From Zygnema cylindricum (taxonomy: Eukaryota; Streptophyta; Zygnematophyceae; Zygnematales; Zygnemataceae): 64,000 bases of DNA. Within the stretch, counting starts at the first letter, position 1; each line of letters opens with the position of its first letter. The notes beneath the pieces were generated by a model. It saw only the letters and a program-made list of their open reading frames with translations, was not told where the DNA came from and made no database searches. The position numbers were made by a program, and so were the translations under genes. Of the stretch, positions 10,502 through 21,403 are shown piece by piece. The DNA lies in the NCBI GenBank assembly GCA_037447655.1, contig JBBHKE010001263.1, positions 31,152 to 95,151 of the forward strand, written 5' to 3'.

Positions 10502-11097
10502 TTTCACAAAAATATAGACGTCTACCACTGTCGCTGTTTTTGTTGACGTCACTAATCATCGGAAGGTCGTAGTCGGCTTCAATCGTCTCAAGTTGTACCC
10601 ATGTCTACAACCGTCACATTTTAAAGTTCTGATTTCAATTTCGCACAAAGGGACGCTCTTCAAAGTAGTACGGAGAATATTTACTACAGTCCAAAATTCT
10701 TTATCAAAGTAACGATTACAGGGGGACGTACCCTAACACTAATAGCGATTCACGATGTGGCGTTGTATTGATTTGTTATAGGGCCCCTTGCCGATGTTTG
10801 ATATAGACCTAAATTTTGAGTACCCAATAATCGATGTATCGTTCCGATATATCAAATAACTCAATATCAACATGTTCTTACGATATACCGTCAAAAAATA
10901 GCAAAACCCTTTCCATTCCATCTACAATGAAATCTTTCCGTACTAGAGCTGTACGAACCCCCACCTCTTATCAAGTATACCGCGATAATTTGGCTTGTAT
11001 CAGAGCGATAAATCGATCCACAGACCGTACGATACATAATATATGGAGTATCGAATATATCGCGATACTAACTTATACGATACACAAAGCTAAAGTA
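10502..11097. other. Intergenic with solo MITE right end
   Basis: A right terminal repeat (aacactaatagcgattcacgatgtg, near 10735-10759) has no left partner. From 10840 to 11070 many cgatac / gatatatcg palindromes occur, probably a decayed repeat. I see no gene. Confidence 0.4.
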
Positions 11098-11370
11098 CAC
11101 CGCGAATCGTAATTAGAGTAAATAACCCTAATTCGGTCGCCCTAAATTTCGACTCTTTCACGTTAAATAGAGTAAATGATTCTAAATTTTTCATTATATT
11201 ATATAAGGTAAGCTTTAATTAGCGTTTAATAAGTCTAATATAGTGTCGTTTGAAATAGTGTGTCATACGATCGGTGTCTGATAGTAGAAATTGTACTTTA
11301 ATAACTAAAAAAGTACAAAAATTGAGTTAATTTAATCGCTCGTGCACGTCAAATTGCACTATAAAAAACC
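11098..11370. mobile_element. Family C MITE, left half
   Basis: It starts TA|CACCGCGAATCGTAATTAGAG and matches the left half of the full family C copy at 46291 (gtcgccctaaatttcgactct, aatatagtgtcg, aaaaagtacaaaaa). Similarity fades near 11370. Confidence 0.75.
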
Positions 11371-13344
11371 AACCAAATTCCAACGAAAAAAACCCGTTCG
11401 CATATCTCCGTCCGTCGATAGCATTGTCGTCCATGTCAACATTGAGATAAGTTGACCTGTGAAAATGGAATAGTTCAACGGCGACAACACGTATTTGCCC
11501 TAATTCTAGTGTTAACTTTATAATTGTTGTTCGATATTCCGCGTAATCAGTTTAGATAGGGAACTTAACAACAAATAGAGTGAAAATGTACTCTAATTTA
11601 GGAGTACGTCTTTTTTAGCGTAAAGTTTTCCCCTAAAATGACCAAAGTTACCAAAATGACCCTTAAAAAGATTAACTTTTACATATAATATGGGTGAATG
11701 ATCACACTGGGACATGAATAGGAGTAATAAAGTAAAGAAAAAATAGTGTAAATATACACCATTAGGCGTGGGTGATATATGGCGTAGGGTAACGCCAAAT
11801 GTGGACATACCTCACAAAATAAAATCTTGTAAGACCAATCACAGTCACACTTTCTTTCTCCAATCGCAACCGCTCTTTTTTTTTTTTGGTTCCTTGTGCA
11901 ATCTGACGACTGCGCCGCCATCCTGAAAATCTCTCCATTTTTTCAACAGGGATCTGTGACAGTGTCGCTTCCTCTTTCACCGCCATGGATTGCACTTCGC
12001 CCACGTCATCGCTTTCACGCCGTTTTCTTACATTTTTGATTGTGTAAGACGAAATGGCAAACATTTTGTTGCCCGTCAACTCCACCATTGATGACGTGGC
12101 AAGAGCCTACGCTCTTACTGAAGTGGCTCAGTATGACGTGGCAATTACCATTTTCCTCTAAAATGCAAATAAAATTTCTGGAGACCCATGATAGCTTCTG
12201 CCTTATTATCCTTTCACTTTTTTGTCGGTTTTTTCCAAGCCGGTTATGTCCTTACTAATCTTTATTATTTTCTCTTGTTTTATGAAGGCTTATTTGAAGT
12301 AACTCCTATCTTTTTTAACATATTTTTTGGTTTTGCTTTTGTTTCCCTCCTTTCACCTTTTTCGTTAACCGTTTTATTTAAGTTTGGTTTGTTTTCCCGC
12401 TTATAAATATTCATGTTATGAGTTTTAAGAGAAATGTTGTGAATACTTAGAAGGGAAATACGAATTCGTTTGTTATGTTTTGGTTGAAGAATGTTGTTTT
12501 TCTTTCGAAACGAAAACGGTATGCAACTCTTTTTCGTATTTTTCTTACTTATCTTTACCTTCATTTTATTTTATTCTTTTCGATTTCAGTATATATGCTG
12601 GAGTCAACTTCTGAAAATACGTAAAGGTGGCTTGAGTGTTGGTCTCAAAGTACTTTGCGAAAAATAAAAAATAATCATGAAAAAGTTCATACTTAGTCAG
12701 ACTATCCATGTTTTAGTGAACATGTTTTCGTTGTTTATGAACTGATAAAACAAGTCCAAAGCACCAATGTACTTTTTTTAAACTAGCTGCTATATTTGTA
12801 ATGTACTTTTTTTGAAGGACTCCTCCAACCACATAGTTCTTTGCTGCCCTCTTATCAACCAAAATCTCTAATACAACTTGTAGTTATCTAGGGTTTGGTA
12901 GATTTTAGTCCCTTGTAGCTTTCCTTCGTGTATTCTCCCTCTTCACCTATTAGAGTGGACTTTTTATTTTTCTTGCCCTAAAATATGATAGTGAAATCAT
13001 TTGCATAAAAATGGAATACAAAGGAGAGAATAGAGAGAAGATTCATGAGAAAGTGGAAAGGTAGAGAAGTTTTCCGAAGTTCAGAGCCTATATTCTGATT
13101 CAGAGTGTGTAAAATAGTGTTAATTTTTTGGAGCAATAATTGTCATTTTTGACATAAATAATAAATGATTGTGATGAAATATTTATTATGTTAAATATTT
13201 TTAAGCGAATAATACTCCAATGGGGATGTTAATGCTCTTTTTTCTATTGATATATGTGTTTTTTTTGTTTTTTACCAAATGATTTTGTTTTTTACGTGTT
13301 TGCAACTGCTATGGAATGATGACTATTTTTTTATTATAAACCAA
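11371..13344. other. Intergenic; one weak minus-strand ORF
   Basis: An open frame of 108 codons starts at 12088 on the minus strand (MVELTGNKMFAISSYTIKNV, ending at 11762). It is Lys/Arg-rich and has no family I recognise. Two TGACGTGGC motifs at about 12094 and 12135 lie just before its start. The rest is AT-rich with no feature seen. Confidence 0.3.
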
Positions 13345-13640
13345 CGATAGTTCATTGTCATCGTTGTCCAAACAGCTGACTTCAGCACTGTCTCTCACTG
13401 GAAGACCAACCGGCGACGAGAATGTGTTCTCGCTGAACAACAATAAGGCAATATTGACATTTAACCAAAAACCAATATGGACGTTGTGTCATTGTGGAAA
13501 ATCCTTTGGCTATGAGGCAATGTCATCGCTGGAAAACCTATGGGCGACGAGAAACTATCATCGCTGAACAACTTACAATGAAATATTCCATGTCACTGCT
13601 GCGACAGCAGGCATCGATGAAGCGGGCTCGTCGCTAATAT
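13345..13640. repeat. CGACGA/CATCG palindrome cluster, second locus
   Basis: Repeated short inverted units, for example ggcgacgagaatgtgttctcgctg near 13402 and gggcgacgagaaactatcatcgctga near 13542, resemble those at 785-1085. They suggest another end of the same transposon type. No coding remnant is visible next to them. Confidence 0.5.
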
Positions 13641-14660
13641 TAATGATGTAAAAAACAACATGTTTGTGTATTAAAGCTTAAAACAAAAATATTGTCCACC
13701 CGCTTTGACATCATGTTTCCCATAAGTGAATGACAAACACACGGTAACACATTGAGTGTGACGAACCATCGCCCTTACACTCATACTCATATATTGCAAA
13801 AACAAAAACGTGTTTCATAAAATGGTTGTATTATATATCGTTTTGGCATACATGCTTCACAATGAAGTAAACAAAAAATTGCAAAAACAATAACATTATA
13901 GTAAGAGACACACTACGCGACGTATTACCCCTTTAATAGTGTATGATAACTCCTTTCTCCTAAATCTTTACACTCCTTCAATTTTAAAAACAGGAAAAAC
14001 AAGACAATGGCAACAAAAACTACAAAATTACGTCACTCCTACACTGTTATTATATATTCCTATTGGGCATATCGTTCCTCTAATCGTCCAAGCTAAACTA
14101 TCCGAGTGTATCGAAACATCGAAACTAGAAAAAGGCAAAACGGAACTGGAAGATCTTGCACATAATCAAACAATCCAAAAATGAAATTCACTTACGAGAC
14201 AAATTAACAAAAAAAAGACAAATTAGAAAAAAAAAGACAAAACAAAAAAAGATAGAACAGAAAAAAGCCAAAACTCAATGGAATAATAACAAGTTAATTG
14301 ACAAATGAAGTTCACGATCTTTCTTGATAGTCACATACGTTTTCTGGAAATCGGGTGAACTGTAAACTATAATAAATAAAACAAATAGGGGGAAGAATTT
14401 ATTTATGCTTTGAGGGGGACAGCAACGAGAGGGAGAAAGAGAGAGATGGGGAAGAGGGAGAGAGGAAGAGAGTGAGAGGGAGGGAGGGAGAAAGGGAGAG
14501 AGGAAGAGTGAAAGCTCTGCCATAGGTTTGACTTCTGCACATCCAATCATCTCAACAGAAAACTGTCATAACCAGAAAACTTGTGAAAATTTGAAAGTTA
14601 AAGTAAGGAAGTAAGATTTAAAAAATGACTAAAGAGAAATAGAGGAGAAAGAACGGAAGA
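13641..14660. other. Intergenic, no supported gene
   Basis: AT-rich sequence with a GAGAGG-type purine tract at about 14418-14515. No protein-like frame stands out. Confidence 0.4.
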
Positions 14661-14664
14661 AAGA

Positions 14665-14773
14665 GAAAAAAACTAACGAAAATGAGTTAAAACAAAGAAC
14701 AGTGTAGAAAAAAGCACACAAAAAAACTAACGAAAATGAGTTAAAACAAAGAACAGTGTAGAAAAAAGCACAC
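14665..14773. repeat. 54-bp tandem duplication
   Basis: The segment beginning aactaacgaaaatgagtt at 14671 recurs at 14725, giving two near-identical units of 54 bp. Confidence 0.85.
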
Positions 14774-14924
14774 GCGAAGGCCAAAAGCTGGATTCACGGG
14801 GAAGAAAAAATGAAATTAGATTTATAAAATGTGAATAGAGTGTATGAGGTAATTAAGTGAAGTGGAATTAAAAGGAGAAAAAAATTGCAAAAATAAAGAA
14901 CAAAGAAATGAAGGCTCGATTAAA

Positions 14925-15185
14925 CTAAAATTGTAACAGGAGTTGAAACTGAAATTGAAATGATTTCAGTATCGGTATTAAAAAACAAAAACGGGAATGG
15001 AAGTGAGAAAAAAAATTGCAACTGTAACTGAAACTCATATACCAGTGAAACCGAATGAAAACGATGAAAACCGAATGAAAACGATGAAAACACAAACAGA
15101 AAGAAAAAATGCACCTGCAATTGACCTTAAACCAAACCAAAATTTGAAACTGAAACCAAACACTGAAACAAGAACTCAAAAATGA
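14925..15185. repeat. GAAACT-like hexamer array
   Basis: Degenerate hexamers of the type gaaact / gaaatt / gaaaac are packed in this strand orientation, with weaker copies to about 15440. The complementary version occupies 15704-15905, so the two arrays form a loose inverted pair around a spacer. Confidence 0.6.
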
Positions 15186-15703
15186 AACTAAAAGACATAT
15201 GAGTCAAAAAGGTTGAAATTATAACGGAAATTTTTACTGAAATTGAAATTGCAATCGCAGTTGTAGTTGGTAACCAAAATTGCAACTGAAATCGGGACTC
15301 ACACAAAAATTGTGAAACTAAAAATGAAACTCAACTAAAACTAAAATTAAACTAAAACTGGAAGTGGAACAATAACAAAAAGTATAACCAAAAGGAAAAT
15401 CTGCACTAAACTAAAAATAGAAATAGATATGATACTTCAACTTGAACAGTCAAAAATGTTCCTTTCATAACCGTGTGAATCAGAAGACTTGAGGATGAAA
15501 TTTAGGTTCCTTTTTTTTATTATTTATAAAATCCAATAGAACAATATGACATTCAATTTCCAATGTTTTAAACTTTCAAAGTAGGATGTAATACACTTTA
15601 TACGGGCTTTTTCAGTTCGTTTGCGTTGGCTTTTGCGTCGACAATTGAAAGTACTACGATGTCTTTGCACCATTCAAGTTTGGTAAAAACTGACGTTATA
15701 GCC

Positions 15704-15905
15704 ACAATTACAATTTCAACTTTAATTTCAATTTCACAATCTTGGTTCCAGTTACAGTTTCAGTTTTAATTACAGTTTCCATTTCAGTTGCAGTTTGACT
15801 TTTGGTTTTAGTTAGAGTTCCAGTGTTTTCAGTTTCAGGTTTGATTTCGATTCCAGTTTCAGTTTCAGTTTTGATTTCGATTCCAGTTTCAGTTTTAGTT
15901 TGGAT
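15704..15905. repeat. AGTTTC-like hexamer array, inverted partner
   Basis: Hexamers such as agtttc, agtttt and gatttc run from 15704 to 15905 and are the reverse complement of the array at 14925-15185. Open frames here simply translate the repeat (KTETETGIEIK). Confidence 0.6.
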
Positions 15906-16619
15906 CTCCAAGACACCAAAAATTATCAAATAGGAAATTCATTTGCGAAAGAGGGAGGAGGAGAAGGAAGAAGGAAGGAGGAGGGAGATGGGAGGAGGAA
16001 AATCTAAAATTACAAAGAAGATTTTAATATTTGGTTTTAAATTTCGAATCTCATTTTTTTTTAAATCTCAAAAACGAAGCGGGAATCTGTAAAAGTTGCC
16101 GCCGAAAAATTATACGGATGAGCCATAAAAAACGATGCAGCATATTGGATGCACGAAATTTTATTATAAGAGAGACCAAAAGGACAGACGGTGTTGTATT
16201 ATCGTTGTTTTGCAACCGTGACGTTGTTGTGGTTAATAATTAGCCACGCGTAATTGTGGCCATCCAATAATATTTCGCGTTACGTCGATTCATCAAGATA
16301 ATTGTAAATTGCGACAAAATTGGGATCATTTTTTACTGTAATACGTGTGCCTTCTGTAACTTACTCAACAGATCGCAACTTTATTTGAGTTAAGACACCT
16401 TGTTAAAGTAAATTGACTCTAATATAACCACCAAAGTGCGACGGTATTAGAGTTCAAAAGTACTTTTGTCATATGAAATTCGAAACAACGCAACAGAAAT
16501 GCCGTTTACATTCGAACTACAACAGTAATTCATTAGTTCATATATGTTGATAATTAATCATGTAACTGCGCATAATTTACAAGTAACCTTCGACGGTGGT
16601 CTCGACGTAACTGACATTC
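15906..16619. other. Intergenic, no feature seen
   Basis: A GGAGGA purine tract at about 15955-16000, then AT-rich DNA with no gene or clear repeat boundary. Confidence 0.35.
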
Positions 16620-16880
16620 AACGTGACATATAGGATTAACGTCATAATGACGTCAAACTATACAGACTGACAAATTTTGTACGTCTACGTAATTTAGTGT
16701 TTACAATTTTTAGCGCGGATAATTATTACCGACATAACCCAATATAGTGTACTTAAATAAATTAGAGTAAACTTCCTCTGTGAAAAAGTTTTATCACACA
16801 AATTAGCGTTCATTACTCTAATTGTTTTTTTTTGTTTTTTTACTCTAATTTTTTATTTACACTAATTACGATTCGCGGTG
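16620..16880. mobile_element. Family C MITE, right half
   Basis: It matches the right half of the family C copies at 46291 and 49054 (aacgtcataatgacgtcaaac, tagcgcggataa, cacaaattagcgtt) and ends GATTCGCGGTG|TA at 16880. It provides an uninterrupted version of the site where another element is nested at 49479. Confidence 0.75.
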
Positions 16881-16887
16881 TACTGTA

Positions 16888-18017
16888 CACCGCGAATCGC
16901 TATTAGCGTTAACAAATATTTAGTGTTAAAGAACGTTGTATGTAAGAACGGTGATTCGTATATAGTGTGGCTCGATTTCGTCGCATGTGACGACGCACAT
17001 TTTTTTCATTTAGTTTCAATTGATATTTTTACGCCCGTTCGTTTTATTATAGCGTACAAAATGTATTTCATTTCGTACGTTTTAATATTTTCGTACAAGA
17101 TTTATATTACTTCAATTTTGAGAGGTTTCGTTTCAATTGCGTCTAAGTTCATTGTAACGATTAGACAATTAATTTTCAATTTTGTGGCTAAGTTAAACTC
17201 CTACATGTGCTCTCGCCGTGGAGCTCACGTAACGACAAAAAGTGACTGTGAGCAACACTTTTATTTACATGTGGTTGCCGCAGTTTTGTTACCGTAAACC
17301 TTCGCCGGCCGTGTGAATTGTGGATTTTATTATGACGGTCGACGTTCGCAAGCGCGGCAAAATTTTAAGCGGTTGTAACAATATTTTGAAAGTCATAGTT
17401 ATCGAACCAATTGACCGTCAAATTTAGACTCAACGGTACTTTACTTGTACCAATGTGTACCACAAACGTACAATCTTTCACAAAATGACGTGACTGTGCG
17501 CAACCAAAATAGTCACTGCCATGATCAATTCCCTTTCAGGAATACGTATGTTTAGGGTGGACTTCCATTAGGCGTAATAATACGGAAAATTTTACTGAAA
17601 GGCGTGCCTTCCATTACGTCGCGTCAATAAACCAATTTTTATTTGCGTGGCTCATTCTGGTTGGTAACACGTAGGTTAATATTAGTTGCTTAAAATCTTG
17701 AAAGAATCTTAGAATGCAAAGTCTGAACGCAATATCTGTACGAGCACATTAATATCTGTACCAGCGGATGAAATATATGTACCAGCGGAGGTTATTAATG
17801 ACTCGTACAGAGGGCATTAATTGTACTACCCAAAATTTCAAAGCGCAACGACAAAATGGCGATGGCAAACTTTGATGGTGGGAGCGTGATGGGATAATTT
17901 CGGCGGATTCGCAGCCACCTTGGCGGAAGGCACATGGCCCATGCGACGTGTACGCACACACGAGCGCGATCATCGTGGATTCTTTTTACCTTTTCTATGC
18001 GTCTTATTTAAATAAAA
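16888..18017. other. Intergenic with orphan MITE left end
   Basis: A left end TA|CACCGCGAATCGCTATTAGCG at 16888 has no recognisable right partner. A possible Harbinger-type end (agggtggacttccattaggcg) lies near 17555. A 139-codon frame at 16878-17297 starts inside the MITE end and is not credible as a gene. Confidence 0.35.
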
Positions 18018-18690
18018 AAAAAAGGGCCGACTTTATTAAAAAGCGCGATGGTAAACCATATGAGTCCATAGGAACAAAAAGAAGTAGCATTGCTAAAACT
18101 GAAAAACCACATAACAATTGAATAAACAAAAGGGAAAATCAAGGCAAAAACTACGAAAATACGAAAGGATGGCAGGGAAGTCGAAAACACCCAAAAAAGC
18201 AAAATCTAACAAACAAACCATCAAAGGAAAAAACTAACACGTAGCAAAAAACACCCAACAGAACTAAGAATTTACGGAAAGCAACCACGTAAGTCACCGA
18301 ATCCTGGAGGAGCACGAGGAGGAAGTTTCGGAACACGCCGTCGATCCATAACGACAATAAACGATCGAAGTTATATAGAAGCCAACACTCGTTGTAGGGC
18401 CACGGAAAAACGTTGACGATAAGACCGAAACAGGAGGGCTCCCAGGTCCTCGCCTCTCGAACGAGCGTCGACCACTAGTACGGAAAAACTCGTCCAAAGC
18501 CACACCCAAACAACCAAATATCTCGACCGCCATCGGAATGAAGCCATCCATAGCGTCGCGATGGGCATAATCACGCTCTTTCCTTTTAGCTGCGTCACGG
18601 GCAGCCACTCCCATATGTCGAGCCGCTTGGTTGACGATTGTAGTTGAGGTAGGGTTCGTCAAAACAATGTCAGAGAGCGCTTCTCGACTC
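18018..18690 (-). pseudogene. LINE (L1-type) 3' end with ORF2 C-terminus
   Basis: On the minus strand an open frame at 18662-18294 contains ARHMGVAARDAAKRKERDYA and then MDGFIPMAVEIFGCLGVALD, the pattern seen at the C-terminus of plant L1-type LINE ORF2 proteins (a Phe-Ile/Val-Pro core before ETFG-like residues). The remaining 3' region ends with a conserved tail reading CCATCGCGCTTTTTAATAAAG at about 18030-18050, which recurs at 31263 and in part at 19810. The element is 5'-truncated. Confidence 0.6.
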
Positions 18691-19370
18691 TCCTCATCTG
18701 TCGTAATACAATTTATTTTTGCTGTACCACTATTTTCAGAGTTTATTACTTCACAATTTTACCAATTTATTTCCTTGTGCACACTTAAAACTCTAAATCA
18801 AATAGCAATTAATGTCGGATTTTCCTGTAAAACATGTTGGCTTCCCTCTTTCCTCTCCTCGCCCTATTTCCGTTATGCCGTTATTGTATTTTTTTTTTTT
18901 TTTTGTATTCATGTAGGTTAGCGTATGTATTGGCGGTAAACTCAAAAATAAAAACAAAATAGTGCAACACAATATCGTCCACAAAAACGATATATATTCC
19001 TGACAACCTAAATAAATCCCAAAACCCTCGCTTTTCAAAGAGAGTTTTTTTGTAGGGTGTATTTACAAAAGATGAATTTTTGCTATGGCTAGTAAGGTGT
19101 ACTTTACCTTGTTAGCAGTGTGTCTGTAACAATTCGAGGCTTCATTAACAAAAATCAATGGTAAATCCTCTTGAGTATATAGGAACAAAGGAAACGACCG
19201 ACCAATCGGAAACAAAAAACCCAACCATCGAGGGAAGCAAACGTAATATAAATAAGAAAAACAAAGTGAAAAGGACCAAAAACACATAGTAATGGAAAAC
19301 TGAAAAAGTACATGGAAAAGAACAACAAACATAAAGCCTACAACAAACTAGAACACCCTAACAAAAAATA
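18691..19370. other. Intergenic, no feature seen
   Basis: AT-rich DNA with a poly-T tract near 18890. No gene is supported. Confidence 0.35.
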
Positions 19371-19583
19371 CATGTATCTCTATTAGTGTTGATAAGTTTT
19401 TCGCCACTAAAACATCTTTTCTCCGTACACATTTGTCCAATTTTCAATCTGAGGCCGCCAATTGAAAGATGAGAATCTTGCCTTTCAATCGCAACCGTCA
19501 GATCCATAATCCCATAAGCGTGTACGAAGAAAAGATGTTTTAAGTGGCGAAAAAACTATTAACACTAATAGCGATACACGGTG
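19371..19583. mobile_element. Family B MITE, full length
   Basis: About 213 bp, with a decayed left end and the right end GCGATACACGGTG|TA. Long inner inverted arms (cgccactaaaacatctttt / aaaagatgttttaagtggcg) flank a centre containing caatcgcaaccgtcagatcc. Confidence 0.85.
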
Positions 19584-19796
19584 TACCCACACAAAACCCC
19601 AACAAAAGTAAAACCTTGTAAAGTAGTTTCTTAAACCCCCCAAACCTGGCGAAGCACAAGAAATCGCAATAATAGAACATCGAAGAAAATTGGGAATTTG
19701 TACGAATTGGGAAATATAGATATATATTTTACCCTTTGACAATGTTATTGTGAACAATGTCGTGTTCCTAAATCAACTCCCTCCATAGAAAAAAGT

Positions 19797-20042
19797 AAAA
19801 TATATATACCGACTGCGCAATGGTAAACCATCTGAGTCCATGGGAACAAAAGGAGGCAGCAATGCTAAAACTGGAAAACTACATGTGGAGGGAAGCAAAC
19901 AAAAAGGAGTAACGAGGCAAAAGCAACGAAGACACGAGCAAAAAAAAAAAAAAAAGAGTGGAGCAAATGGACTCCATCCAGCTCTTGACCATTGCCACAC
20001 AATAAAATGAGAGACTGGCCAATCGTAGATGAGGAAGACCAA
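19797..20042 (-). mobile_element. LINE 3' end fragment
   Basis: The sequence from about 19808 (gactgcgcaatggtaaaccatctgag...) matches the 3' tail of the LINE remnants at 18025 and 31263 over roughly 120 bp. There is no coding part. Confidence 0.6.
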
Positions 20043-21237
20043 TCCGGCAGTGATGCATTAAGAAAAGAATAAGATTAAGACATGTTTAAGACTTTATAAA
20101 GATTTTATTAAGATACTATTAACACTCCAAAGTCGAAGGCTCTATGGGAGAGAAATATTGAGCATGTCGAGAGTTTTTGGGAAGGATCTCGAGAAAAGAG
20201 AGATTGGTGAAAACTATCTTCTCACAAAATAAAAAGGGCACTGAACCATTTTTCGAACAACATGACTTTTTTGTATCTTTGTAATTTTCATGATTATAAA
20301 CGATGGAGGATTTTTTATGCTTTGGTGGTGAAGATATTTGGTGTTTTAGGAGTTACTTAGGGTAATTTTCTCTTTTCTTTTTAGTCGATAGTAGGAGCTT
20401 TGACCTCCCAAGTTCGGTTTTGTAATTTTATCTTCATCGCTTTTTTTTTTTTTTTTCATTTTCTCAAATGATTTAATAGCACACTTCAAACATAATAAAG
20501 TTTCCTTCTTGACTGTTGTGATATAACCCCAAAAATGCACTTTTGTTCTTTTGTTACTTTTGTTTTAGGCCACCTTACCAAGGTAGATAAAAGTAGATAA
20601 AGGTATTTATAACCCACCAATCCATAATACTCCATAATTAGTGTAAGTGCAACTCTTTTTGAGTAGAATTCAACGCACCTATAAAACATTCTCTCTTTCT
20701 CTCTTTTTCTCTCGCTTTCTCTTCTATATAGTTCATGAAGATATTATTTTAAAATAAATGAGACAATTGAAACAAATAATAAGCTAGAAATAAGCCTCCA
20801 TTGATATAAACCAAAAAAAAAGAAAACCTTTTAAGAGCTATTTGGTAAAACAATTCAACATAATTTCACGAGGGTGAGGAAGAAGAAATAAAGGATTAGG
20901 GCGAGACTACTTAGTCTAAAAAAAAAATTGTCATTTGACATTCCTCAGTAGAAACCCAACAAATCCACTATAATAAAATTCAAACAAAGTTAAAAATTAA
21001 AAATAAAAAAGAAAGCAAAAGACAATTTCCAATGCATAATTCATTTTTTGGTAAAATAGTGCTATACAAAAACATTAAAACATTTCTACTTTCCACACTA
21101 AAATTAATTAATTTCAAATAACCATTTTGGGCCGATTCATTTCCATTACCCTGTATCCTCTCTACTCCTTTTCCTTTATGTTCTTTGTTTCCCCTCAATC
21201 TCCTTCATTCTTCTTTTTTTTATTTTTTTCCTATTCC
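20043..21237. other. 3' flank of ACLA, no second gene seen
   Basis: AT-rich DNA with homopolymer runs and a CT microsatellite near 20690-20725. No coding signal. Confidence 0.4.
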
Positions 21238-21355
21238 CTTACGTCCGTCCTCCAATATAAGCAATTCCCCTTTTTTTTCTGTTTCCTTCGTTCTTTTTTA
21301 TTTTCTATTTTCTTTCTGTTTACTTACGTCTGTCCTTCAATATATAAGCGATTCG
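21238..21355. repeat. Echo copies of the ACLA stop-codon exon end
   Basis: The last coding bases of ACLA read, on the plus strand, tttacgcctgtccttcaata at 21403. Near copies occur at 21322 (cttacgtctgtccttcaata) and 21238 (cttacgtccgtcctccaata), at a spacing of about 80 bp. They lie beyond the stop codon, in the presumed 3' UTR. An AATAAA on the minus strand at 21302-21297 falls between them. Confidence 0.8.
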
Positions 21356-21403
21356 CTTTTTTTTCCTGTCTTCTTCGTTTTTTTTTTTTTTTTTTCCGTT
21401 TCT

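Noticed and set aside
16878-17297. 139-codon plus-strand frame
   Set aside because: It begins inside a MITE end and has no family resemblance.
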